NCBI GenBank assembly: GCA_964492135.1
Contig: CAZBJW010000215.1
Location: forward strand, 1 to 7,825
Length of the DNA: 7,825 nucleotides
Direction of reading: 5' to 3'
From: CAYGAW01 sp964492135
GTDB taxonomy: Bacteria > Chloroflexota > Anaerolineae > UBA7937 > B3-Chlor
Shown: in pieces, positions 1 through 6,035 of the stretch
Layout of the letters: each line of letters starts with the position of its first letter
How positions within the stretch are numbered: the first letter of the stretch is position 1
Notes under the pieces: generated by a model
Seen by the model: the letters and a program-made list of their open reading frames with translations, nothing else
Database searches by the model: none
What the model was told of the DNA's origin: nothing
Made by a program: the position numbers and the translations under genes

Positions 1-852
1 GATCAGCAGACTCTGAGTCATGGTGGCGGAGTATCTTCTCGCTGGTTTGACATCAGGGATCAGCAGGCCTACCACCGTGGCGACCGGTACCAGGATGGCC
101 AGCAAATCGTAGTCAACCTGCACCCATCGGGCGACGGTGTTCGCATGAATGAACAGGTTGTACTCTAGGAACAGTAGGGCCCCAAAGCCGCTCAGTATCA
201 GTACACCCATCCAGCTGGAAGCTGGCTGTAGGTCCTTTGTCTGAGACGCCGGGACACCTTCTTGGTAACAGACGAACGCGGTGGCGATGGTCACTGCAGA
301 CAGGATCGCTTGCAGGGGCAGCCACTCAGGCCGCAGGCTAAGATCAACGGTGGTTCCCAGAGCCCGAATGGCCATGTCATAGGCGAGGGCCAGGACGAAA
401 CCAGCGACAAGATACCGCGCGCCAGGTGTGTGTCTGTCGGCCGCACAGTAGTCCTCGCAGTACGACGGCAGGAATAGGCAGTAGCAGGCGATGGTCACGT
501 AGCTGGCGATCACTTCCACCTGGAAGGGCAGCCCTGCACTGACGAAGACACTTGCCACGGCTGCTCCAATGAGTGAGGACAAGCTGATCCGTGCCGGGCT
601 GGTTGCTCTACGCAGCAGCGGCACGAGGAGAGGAGCGAGAAAGCACGACAGCATGAGCACAGCTCCCAACAGCCCTGAGAGGTCGATGGGCTCGGAAAAG
701 AGAGCCGCCCAGACGACAAGATACACTTGCGCGTAGTACAGTCGGAGGGCTTCTAAGAAGAAGAGGCTGATCAGTAAAGGCGCGAGAAGGAAGGCCAATG
801 TCCGAAAGCCAGCGGCAACTGCCTTGGTCTCAGACGTCGATTCACTCGTCAT
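1..852 (-). CDS. Multi-pass membrane protein, 3' end beyond window
   Basis: The frame is open from an ATG at 852 to the window edge (284 codons, no stop), so the C-terminus is missing. A good Shine-Dalgarno (AAAGGTGG, 865-858) sits 5 nt before the ATG. The translation begins MTSESTSETKAVAAGF and then alternates hydrophobic stretches with short polar loops. I count about eight likely membrane helices (for example around FLLAPLLISLFFL, LLGAVLMLSCFLAPLL, YLVAGFVLALAYDMAI, VLILSGFGALLFLEY and LLAILVPVATVVGLL), so it is an inner-membrane protein. The stretches LALAYDMAIRALGTTVDLS and FLEYNLFIHANTVARW remind me of the membrane half of CWH43/PGAP2IP-like proteins, which in some bacteria are fused to an endonuclease/exonuclease/phosphatase domain. 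That is a recollection of sequence style, not a confirmed match, and the diagnostic C-terminal part is outside the window. It is transcribed away from the QueG-like gene. The gene is confident; its function is not. Confidence 0.8.
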   Translation of the reverse strand, partial: MTSESTSETKAVAAGFRTLAFLLAPLLISLFFLEALRLYYAQVYLVVWAALFSEPIDLSGLLGAVLMLSCFLAPLLVPLLRRATSPARISLSSLIGAAVASVFVSAGLPFQVEVIASYVTIACYCLFLPSYCEDYCAADRHTPGARYLVAGFVLALAYDMAIRALGTTVDLSLRPEWLPLQAILSAVTIATAFVCYQEGVPASQTKDLQPASSWMGVLILSGFGALLFLEYNLFIHANTVARWVQVDYDLLAILVPVATVVGLLIPDVKPARRYSATMTQSLLI

Positions 853-906
853 CGTTTCCACCTTTCTTCCTCGCGGCTTTCGACGTCGGACGGCAAGTGG
901 CGGTGA

Positions 907-936
907 ATTATATCATCATCGAGATGCCATCAACAA
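907..936 (-). promoter_or_regulatory. Sigma-70-type promoter for the membrane-protein gene
   Basis: Read on the minus strand, a perfect -10 box TATAAT lies at 912-907 and a weaker -35 box TTGTTG at 936-931, with an 18-bp spacer. Transcription would start near 900, giving a leader of about 48 nt to the ATG at 852. The -35 box overlaps the left arm of the inverted repeat at 935-947. Confidence 0.6.
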
Positions 937-947
937 GACCAGGTCTT
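935..947. promoter_or_regulatory. Inverted repeat between divergent promoters, possible operator
   Basis: AAGACC-A-GGTCTT is a perfect 13-bp palindrome with one central base. It overlaps the minus-strand -35 box (936-931) and ends three bases before the plus-strand -35 box (951-956). That is a natural place for a dimeric regulator controlling both directions. No regulator gene is present in the window to pair with it, so the role is inferred from position only. Confidence 0.4.
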
Positions 948-950
948 ACT

Positions 951-979
951 TTGACAGCCTTCAGGAGTGCTGCTAGAAT
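951..979 (+). promoter_or_regulatory. Strong sigma-70-type promoter for the QueG-like gene
   Basis: A consensus -35 box TTGACA (951-956) and a -10 box TAGAAT (974-979, 5/6 to consensus) are separated by exactly 17 bp. Transcription should begin near 986, leaving an unusually long leader of about 150 nt before the preferred ATG at 1139. I see no recognised riboswitch in the leader. Its only clear pairing is a weak CACGG/CCGTG stem at 1056-1074. Confidence 0.7.
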
Positions 980-1138
980 GGTGTCATCTGGCGGACGCGG
1001 AAAAAAGACATGCTTTGAACGCCCTGGGCGTGCGGCTTTGCTATCTGCGGGGTGCCACGGCAATTCATCCCCGTGAAGCGCGAGGGCTGCGGGGCCGCAC
1101 GGATATTGACTCGCGAGATCCGCTGGCGGCGTGCAAGA

Positions 1139-1867
1139 ATGGCTTACTGTGAAACACTGCACTCGGAATCCGGTCAGCTTCGAGATCGGATCCTGGATTG
1201 GGGAGCTTCGCTGGTGGGCTTCGCTGACTTACGAGGAGTGGCGCCCTCTAGTTACTCCCAGTGGCCCAGAGCGGTGTCCATCGCTACAGCACTGGATCCC
1301 CTGGCGGTCGCAGATCTGCGAGACGGACCCACGAGGGAGTACTATCAGGAGTACGTGCGGGTGAACCGATTCCTTAATGCCCTGGCAGAACGCAGCGCCG
1401 ATTTCATCTGTTCGCTGGGGCATGGCGCTGAGCCTTTTCCAGCTACGATCAGCGGGAACTCACCGCGGGAGGAATTCGAACGGACGCTGAGTATGGCGTT
1501 CCAGCACAAGACGGCTGCCACCAGGGCGGGTCTGGGCTGGATCGGCAAAAGCGCCCTCTTGGTGACTTCTGAGCACGGCCCTCGGGTCAGGCTGGCCACG
1601 GTCTTCACGGATATGCCTTTGGAGGTCGGAACCCCTGTCACTGCCGGGCAGTGTCTCCACTGCACCGCCTGTGTCCGCGCCTGCCCAGCCGGAGCGATCA
1701 GAGGCCAGCACTGGCAAGCTGGCCTCCCACGGGAGGAATTGGTGGATGCCTCCGCTTGCTGGCGGACAGCGACGAGACTGCTCTTGGAGAGAGTAGGGGT
1801 CGAGTCTGCGGTCTGTGGGTGCTGTGTCTCCGTTTGTCCGGTGGGTGGCAGCCAGCATGGTGATTGA
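1139..1867 (+). CDS. Short QueG-like protein with double 4Fe-4S cluster domain
   Basis: The 242-residue product resembles the core of epoxyqueuosine reductase (QueG) and related double-cluster 4Fe-4S proteins. After an N-terminal RILDWGASLVGFADL typical of this group come GLGWIGKSALLV and GPRVRLATVFTDMPL, the QueG-type core. Then come a ferredoxin motif CLHCTACVRACP (Cys172, 175, 178, 182) and a second set made of Cys207 plus CGCCVSVCP (Cys226, 229, 233). It is cytoplasmic, with no signal peptide. Full QueG proteins are usually above 300 residues; this one stops straight after the second cluster and has no HEAT-repeat tail, so it may not be a true queuosine enzyme but one of the small QueG-like oxidoreductases of unknown substrate. 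Start choice is uncertain. GTG 1052, GTG 1073 and TTG 1106 are also in frame and none has a clear Shine-Dalgarno. ATG 1139 fits the family N-terminus, while the extra upstream residues are basic and family-unlike. GH2 follows 55 bases later. Confidence 0.85.
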   Translation: MAYCETLHSESGQLRDRILDWGASLVGFADLRGVAPSSYSQWPRAVSIATALDPLAVADLRDGPTREYYQEYVRVNRFLNALAERSADFICSLGHGAEPFPATISGNSPREEFERTLSMAFQHKTAATRAGLGWIGKSALLVTSEHGPRVRLATVFTDMPLEVGTPVTAGQCLHCTACVRACPAGAIRGQHWQAGLPREELVDASACWRTATRLLLERVGVESAVCGCCVSVCPVGGSQHGD

Positions 1868-1881
1868 GTCCTACAGCCCTT

Positions 1882-1903
1882 CCGGACCTGTGCATTAGTC
1901 CGG
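1882..1903 (+). other. Intergenic hairpin between QueG-like and GH2 genes
   Basis: CCGGAC (1882-1887) and GTCCGG (1898-1903) form a perfect 6-bp GC-rich stem with a 10-nt loop. There is no T run after it, so it is not a convincing intrinsic terminator. It ends only 8 bases before the GH2 Shine-Dalgarno and could act as an RNA-processing or stability element within a two-gene transcript. I see no separate promoter in the 55-base gap. Confidence 0.35.
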
Positions 1904-1922
1904 TCGATTGCGAGGAGAACCA

Positions 1923-4046
1923 ATGAAGATTACTTCGCTCGATGGCATCTGGCAGTTGCTGCCTGTCAAGGAGTTCGAGGATCAATATCCCGAAGAAGGC
2001 TGGCTGGAGATGGAGGTCCCCAGCCATTGGCAGCAGCATCCCGATTTGGAGTCCTATTCTGGAAAGATGGTCTACAAGAAGGCCTTCTCCTTCCGAAGGA
2101 CCAGGGGGAGGCGGTATCGCCTGAGGTTAAACGGCGTGTTCTACCGGTCCACCATCTATCTGAACGGGCTGCGGTTGGGAGAGAATGAGGGGTACTTCTT
2201 CCCGCAAGTGTACGAAGTCACTGGGTACCTAAGAGGAAAGAACACGCTGCTGGTGGAGGTTGATTGTCCAGACGAGGAGGACAAGCTAAGCAAGACTCTG
2301 ATCACCGGAGTGTTCTCCCACTGGGATGCTCTCGATCCCGAGACGAACCCGGGCGGCATCTGGCTGCCAGTCGAGATTGTGCCCTCTGGAGAGGTGTACA
2401 TCGAGGAGAGCTGTCTGCGGGTTCAAGACCTATGTGACGCAGTAGCCCATGTGGAGGCCCACTTGACTCTTGATGCAGCGGTGGCGGGATCCGCAGAACT
2501 GCGCATCACCCTGAGTCCCCACAATTTCGAGGGGCCGAGCCACGCGTTCCGGCGGCCGATCCGACTCGTCAGGGGCCGCAATGAGGTATCGATGCCGATT
2601 ACGATCGAGGAGCCGCAGCGATGGTGGACTCACGATCAGGGCTATCCCCACTTGTATAGGGTGACCCTCGAGGTGAAGACGGCCGGTGGGAAGGCGACTT
2701 CAGATACGGCGGAGTTCAACATCGGGCTCCGCACGTTCGAGATGCGGGACTGGATCGCCTACCTCAATGGTCGCCGCCTATTCATCAAGGGTAACAACTA
2801 CGGACCAGGGGACACTCGTCTCGCTACGATGACTCGTGAGCGTTTCGAGCAGGATCTGGAGTTGGCCAGGCGGGCCCACATGAACATGCTGCGCCTCCAT
2901 GCCCATGTTGAGCATCCGGCCTTCTACGAACTGGCCGACGAGCTGGGCGTGCTGATCTGGCAGGACTTCCCGCTGCAATGGAACTACGCCAAGGAAGTGT
3001 CACCCGAAGCGCTGCGGCAAGTCGAAGTGATGGTCAACCACTTGCACAACCACCCATCGATCGTTGTCTGGTGCATGCATAATGAGCCAGGCATCCAGCC
3101 CGAGCACGGTGGTCGGCGTGTCTGGTGGATCCTAAAGACACTGTTCTCGCTGCTGATCTACAACTGGAACAGAGATGTGATGGACAAAAAGCTGAAGCGC
3201 CGCGTCGAGGAGCTTGACAAGGGCCGCTTCGTAGTGCGTTCGTCGGGTGAGTGGTCGGTGCCCGTCTTGAGGAAGGGAACGGACAGCCACCTGTATTACG
3301 GCTGGTACCGAGGTCAGGATCCTGCGAAGAAACTAGGGGGCTTGCGTCGCAAGCTGCGCTTCGTGACGGAGTTTGGCGCTCAGAGCTTTCCCAACTACGA
3401 GAGCAGCGTGCGTTTCATGTCTCCCGAACTGGGCAGCCTGGACTGGGATCACTTGGGAGAGAGGCAAGGCCTGCAGCGAGCGAGGATGGACAAGTGGCTG
3501 AATCTCGGATCATTCAGCGACTTGAAGGAGCTAATTGAGGCCAGCCAGGGCTATCAGATAGCCCTGAATCGCCAGTACATCGACCGATTGCGATATCACA
3601 AGTACCGCCCCACGGGAGGCGTGCTGGCTTTCTCATTTCACGATCCCAACCCGGCGGTGCAGTGGTCCGTCGTGGACTACTGGCGTGTGCCCAAGCGCTC
3701 CTACTATCACATGCAGCGGGCTTTTCATCCCCAGTACGTCTTCACATTGTTAGAAGGCAGCGAGTACCGGGTCGGCGAACAGATAGCGGCGCCAGTGTAC
3801 GTCGTGAATGATACCCAGGAGAGGTACGATGAGGTCGCCATCAGCGCCGAGGTCCTCGATGCAGAGGGCAACAAGACTACACGCGCCAGCTTTCAAACGT
3901 CACTGGGAAGGGACTCCGAGGCTGAGCTTGTGCAATTAATGCACCTACGCTTCTCGCAGCCGGGCGAGCGCTCGTTGCTCTTGAAGCTGGAATACGGGGA
4001 CCGAGTTTTCGAAAACGAGTACCCATTGCTCATCACACCCGCCTAG
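1923..4046 (+). CDS. Glycoside hydrolase family 2, beta-mannosidase type
   Basis: This 707-residue enzyme has the GH2 architecture: an N-terminal jelly-roll sandwich domain (about 1-165; DGIWQL, VPSHWQ, YLNGLRLGENEGYF), an immunoglobulin-like domain (about 170-275; EPQRWWTHDQGYPHLY), a TIM barrel (about 280-610) and a C-terminal beta domain (about 620-707). The acid/base is Glu388 in WCMHNEP and the nucleophile is Glu483 in FVTEFGAQS. FIKGNNYGPGD, NMLRLHAH and ELGVLIWQDF are typical of the beta-mannosidase/exo-glucosaminidase branch rather than LacZ. It should release terminal beta-linked sugars by a retaining mechanism; the exact sugar cannot be read from sequence. There is no signal peptide, so it probably acts on imported oligosaccharides in the cytoplasm. 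Start: GAGGAG (1912-1917) lies 5 nt before ATG 1923, ruling out an in-frame TTG at 1908 that precedes the Shine-Dalgarno. A tryptophan-rich hydrophobic segment (WWILKTLFSLLIYNW) follows the acid/base. It converges with the redoxin gene across 52 bases. Confidence 0.93.
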   Translation: MKITSLDGIWQLLPVKEFEDQYPEEGWLEMEVPSHWQQHPDLESYSGKMVYKKAFSFRRTRGRRYRLRLNGVFYRSTIYLNGLRLGENEGYFFPQVYEVTGYLRGKNTLLVEVDCPDEEDKLSKTLITGVFSHWDALDPETNPGGIWLPVEIVPSGEVYIEESCLRVQDLCDAVAHVEAHLTLDAAVAGSAELRITLSPHNFEGPSHAFRRPIRLVRGRNEVSMPITIEEPQRWWTHDQGYPHLYRVTLEVKTAGGKATSDTAEFNIGLRTFEMRDWIAYLNGRRLFIKGNNYGPGDTRLATMTRERFEQDLELARRAHMNMLRLHAHVEHPAFYELADELGVLIWQDFPLQWNYAKEVSPEALRQVEVMVNHLHNHPSIVVWCMHNEPGIQPEHGGRRVWWILKTLFSLLIYNWNRDVMDKKLKRRVEELDKGRFVVRSSGEWSVPVLRKGTDSHLYYGWYRGQDPAKKLGGLRRKLRFVTEFGAQSFPNYESSVRFMSPELGSLDWDHLGERQGLQRARMDKWLNLGSFSDLKELIEASQGYQIALNRQYIDRLRYHKYRPTGGVLAFSFHDPNPAVQWSVVDYWRVPKRSYYHMQRAFHPQYVFTLLEGSEYRVGEQIAAPVYVVNDTQERYDEVAISAEVLDAEGNKTTRASFQTSLGRDSEAELVQLMHLRFSQPGERSLLLKLEYGDRVFENEYPLLITPA

Positions 4047-4098
4047 CGCGTGGGACTCCTTCATAGTGCTTCCCTGAGCCTTCCTCGATGGTCAATGC

Positions 4099-4764
4099 TC
4101 AGTCTGGCGCGGGCAAGCCACTCAACTGTTCCAGGATCGTCTCGTTGCTCGGTCGATCCGTTGTGGATTGGCCCACATATTCCCACTCGATGATGCCCTC
4201 CAGGTCTATGATGAAGACCGAGGGCGTGGCCAAGGAATCACCGAGCAGGTCGTACACGCCATACCGGTCCGTGACTCGATGGTCGGCGTCTGACAGTACC
4301 GGATACTGTAGATCGAGCAAGTCCGACACGTGCTGGCCACTGGTGGGATCCTCAACACTGATGGCCAGAATCTCGGCGTTGAATCCCTGGAAGTCTGCAT
4401 AGTCAGCCTGCAACCCACCGAGTTGCGTTCTGCAGGGACCTCAGCCACCGGTCCGGTAGAACAGCAGCACCACGTTCTTGTACCCTCGGTATTCAGAGAG
4501 AGTGATCGGATCGCCCCCCACGGACTCGAGGGTGAAATCGGGTGCTTCCTCTCCGACGGCGGGCATAGCTAGATCGCCTGTCGCTGTGGGTACGGGTTTC
4601 GGCGTGGGGCTGAGCTGCGTCGCGGGGTTTGGATTCGCCGTAGCCTCCGGTGTAGCCGCGACGGAGGGTGTCGCCCGGTCGAGACTGACCGGGCTGCATG
4701 CTGCCGTTATGAGTGCGCACAAGCACGGCGTCAAGGCTACGGTCAGAAAACGCTTCATCTCCAT
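4099..4764 (-). CDS. Selenocysteine-containing peroxiredoxin-like lipoprotein (in-frame TGA as Sec108)
   Basis: The gene reads as one AhpC/TSA-like thioredoxin-fold protein of 221 residues if the in-frame TGA at 4443-4441 is decoded. The N-terminus MEMKRFLTVALTPCLCALITAAC is a lipoprotein signal with likely lipidated Cys23 (lipobox TAAC, slightly non-canonical). A Thr/Pro/Ala-rich linker follows to about residue 68. The redoxin domain then starts at VGEEAPDFTLES and runs through VVLLFYRTGG-U108-GPC111, AEILAISVE, YPVLSDADHRVTDRYGV and the cis-proline region ATPSVFIID. The TGA is exactly at the first position of the expected CxxC, and homology continues in the same frame on both sides. The true stop is another TGA at 4101-4099. 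It probably acts outside the cytoplasmic membrane as a peroxide or disulfide reductase. The start at 4764 is fixed by a TAATG overlap with the C45 gene and GGGAG eight nt upstream; an in-frame ATG at 4779 is less likely. Automated annotation would probably call two fragments (4779-4441 and 4413-4099). Confidence 0.85.
4410..4443 (-). promoter_or_regulatory. Candidate bacterial SECIS element after the Sec UGA
   Basis: Read on the minus strand, UGA (4443-4441) is followed after 14 nt by GCAAC (4426-4422) pairing perfectly with GUUGC (4414-4410). A U-G and a C-G pair can extend the stem to 7 bp, closing a GGU triloop (4419-4417); otherwise the loop is seven bases containing GGU. The apical loop begins 19-21 nt after the UGA with G among its first bases, which matches the bacterial SECIS pattern as I recall it (short upper stem, early loop G, roughly 16-37 nt from UGA). 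An alternative outer stem CCUGCA/UGCAGG (4436-4431 with 4412-4407) competes with it. SelB would bind here; no sel gene is in the window. Confidence 0.6.
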
Positions 4765-5924
4765 TAGTTCTGCTCCCATATGGGCATATCCTGCGAAGTC
4801 CCGGGCCAGGGGATGCCCATGTAATCATTTCGACAAGGCGCTCCGAGGCTGTATGCCAGCCTTTGGTCGGTGAGATTCGCGATCATTGACCACAGAGTGG
4901 CCAATCCATCCGTGTGGCCGCACAGTGGTGCCTCGTGGTCCCTGAGCATGACCTTGGCGGCCTCCAACGGATCATCGTCGCCGCTCGCTTTCTTCAGAGC
5001 CTCGACTACGGTCGCCAGGCGCCGCTGTGAGTGCTCTTGAATGGGCGATTCCATCAAGCCTTGGAGCTCAGGATGGAGATAGTGGTTGGTCACCGCGATG
5101 TATCCATCTTTCGGTTCCCTGAGCCGGACTACTTCGGGGTGTGCCTCTACGACGAACATCTCCTCAGGATCGGCTACCAGGTAGCAGTAGCTGGTGAGGT
5201 GTGGCATCTCGTTGGCCACCATGACCGCCTCACGTGCGGTGGCACAGGTTTCGAGCAGAATGCGCGGCACCAGATGGAAAATGACCCCTGGTCGCGCCCG
5301 TGTCGGTGGCTTGGTTATCGCTCTGCTGAGGGAGACAAACAGCCCCCTTTCATTGACGCCCTCGAGGCGCCCGCCCAGCAACCCATCGTTCATGCCCACG
5401 GTGGCATAGTAGATGTCTGGCTTGGCGTGGATAAGGTGCCGGGTGCGCGCCCAGTAGAAGAAATCATAGTTTCGCCCGATTACCATCCCCTCCTGGGTTC
5501 GCCAGGCAAACGCTGAGCAGTTATGCGGGCGCTCATCCATGCCCAAGGTTAGCACGCCAAGTGCCCAGTCCATACCCACTCCGAGTGCCTGGCAGCAGCC
5601 TTGAAGCTCGTCAAGCAGCGGAGGATGGAAATTGCAGACGACTTGGAGGCACTCTTCGGCGAAGGCGAACTGGGAGGGAGTGAGGGCTGGTGGCTCATCC
5701 TTCCCATTCTGAGCAGCTCCTTCCAGAGCTGCAAAGGCGTCGACCGACAAGCCGAGCAATTGTGCGGCCTCAGCCGCCTCCTGGGGAGTCAGACTCTGGA
5801 CCTCGTGCCCTTTGGTGATCATGGCCCACTGTCGGCCCATCTCATGATGGCCTCCAGCGAGGCTGTATGCGCGATAGTCTGCCTGTTTCTCCAGCTCTAG
5901 ATCGTCCTCCGGGTTTGCCATCAT
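4764..5924 (-). CDS. C45-type autoproteolytic acyltransferase/hydrolase (AAT-like Ntn enzyme)
   Basis: The 386-residue protein resembles the C45 peptidase/acyl-CoA:6-aminopenicillanate acyltransferase group, Ntn-fold enzymes that cleave themselves before a cysteine which becomes the N-terminal nucleophile. The likely nucleophile is Cys136 in ERPHNCSAFAWR, followed by MVIGRNYDFFYW, the RNYDF-type motif usual after that cysteine. Later family-like segments are GGRLEGVNERGLFVSLS, TSYCYLVADPEEMFVVEA and YIAVTNHY. Self-cleavage would give an N-terminal piece of about 135 residues and a 251-residue catalytic piece. The N-terminal piece has HHEMGRQW, the usual start of such proteins. No signal peptide is seen, so it is probably cytoplasmic. 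It would hydrolyse or transfer amide-linked acyl groups; the substrate cannot be inferred. ATG 5924 (or the adjacent ATG 5921) follows a GGGGGTGA ribosome site. Its TAA overlaps the ATG of the selenoredoxin gene (TAATG), implying translational coupling. Confidence 0.88.
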   Translation of the reverse strand: MMANPEDDLELEKQADYRAYSLAGGHHEMGRQWAMITKGHEVQSLTPQEAAEAAQLLGLSVDAFAALEGAAQNGKDEPPALTPSQFAFAEECLQVVCNFHPPLLDELQGCCQALGVGMDWALGVLTLGMDERPHNCSAFAWRTQEGMVIGRNYDFFYWARTRHLIHAKPDIYYATVGMNDGLLGGRLEGVNERGLFVSLSRAITKPPTRARPGVIFHLVPRILLETCATAREAVMVANEMPHLTSYCYLVADPEEMFVVEAHPEVVRLREPKDGYIAVTNHYLHPELQGLMESPIQEHSQRRLATVVEALKKASGDDDPLEAAKVMLRDHEAPLCGHTDGLATLWSMIANLTDQRLAYSLGAPCRNDYMGIPWPGTSQDMPIWEQN

Positions 5925-5931
5925 CTCTCAC

Positions 5932-5947
5932 CCCCTATCAGCAGGGG
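5932..5947 (-). promoter_or_regulatory. Leader hairpin masking the C45 gene ribosome-binding site
   Basis: On the minus strand CCCCT (5947-5943) can pair with AGGGG (5936-5932) around a 6-nt loop. The AGGGG arm is part of the Shine-Dalgarno (5936-5928) of the C45 gene, so the folded leader would hide the ribosome site. The predicted leader is only about 31 nt, so this hairpin is most of it. The stem is short and the regulatory role is inferred. Confidence 0.35.
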
Positions 5948-5962
5948 AATCAGGATGCAGCT

Positions 5963-5991
5963 ATCATAGCATCGAGGAGAGCGATTGGCAA
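5963..5991 (-). promoter_or_regulatory. Sigma-70-type promoter of the C45-selenoredoxin operon
   Basis: On the minus strand TTGCCA (5991-5986) and TATGAT (5968-5963) are separated by 17 bp, each one mismatch from consensus. Transcription should begin near 5956. The -35 box covers nearly the same bases as the -35 box of the plus-strand promoter. Confidence 0.65.
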
Positions 5992-6013
5992 GAAGCCAGC
6001 TCGCCGATATAAT
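5985..6013 (+). promoter_or_regulatory. Sigma-70-type promoter of the nucleotidyltransferase gene
   Basis: TTGGCA (5985-5990) and a perfect TATAAT (6008-6013) are 17 bp apart. The predicted start near 6019-6021 is very close to the coding region: an in-frame GTG at 6018 would be practically leaderless, and ATG 6036 would have a 15-17-nt leader beginning at its GGAGG (6020-6024). Confidence 0.7.
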
Positions 6014-6035
6014 GGCGGTGGAGGCGATCAAGACC

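Noticed and set aside
853..1138. Possible tRNA, cobalamin riboswitch or CRISPR repeat in the divergent region.
   Set aside because: No cloverleaf, B12-box or repeated unit could be found; only promoters, one palindrome and weak short stems.
1345..1923. Long open frame antisense to the QueG-like gene (similar ones at 5031-5516 and 6213-6740).
   Set aside because: They are shadows of well-supported genes, rich in unlikely residue runs, with no recognisable domain or ribosome site.
4074..4102. CTGAGC/GCTCAG stem in the gap between GH2 and redoxin as a bidirectional terminator.
   Set aside because: The stem is 6 bp with a 17-nt loop and no T run on either strand; too weak to call.
4099..4413. 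A separate 104-residue gene starting at ATG 4413.
   Set aside because: It starts in the middle of the redoxin fold, after the active site, is in the same frame as the upstream part and lacks its own ribosome site. It is the C-terminal part of the selenoprotein.
4441..4443. The redoxin as a pseudogene with a nonsense mutation.
   Set aside because: The TGA is precisely at the expected redox cysteine, no frameshift or other decay is seen on either side, and a SECIS-like hairpin follows. Chance nonsense at that codon is less likely than Sec, though only sel genes elsewhere in the genome can settle it.
4099..4443. Genome-wide reassignment of TGA to Gly or Trp.
   Set aside because: TGA ends the redoxin itself at its natural C-terminus and ends the QueG-like gene at 1865-1867, so TGA still works as a stop.
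4775..4784. Perfect palindrome CCCATATGGG before the redoxin start.
   Set aside because: It lies in the last codons of the C45 gene (Pro-Ile-Trp-Glu) and includes part of the redoxin ribosome site; ten bases of symmetry can be coincidental and no promoter is seen around it.
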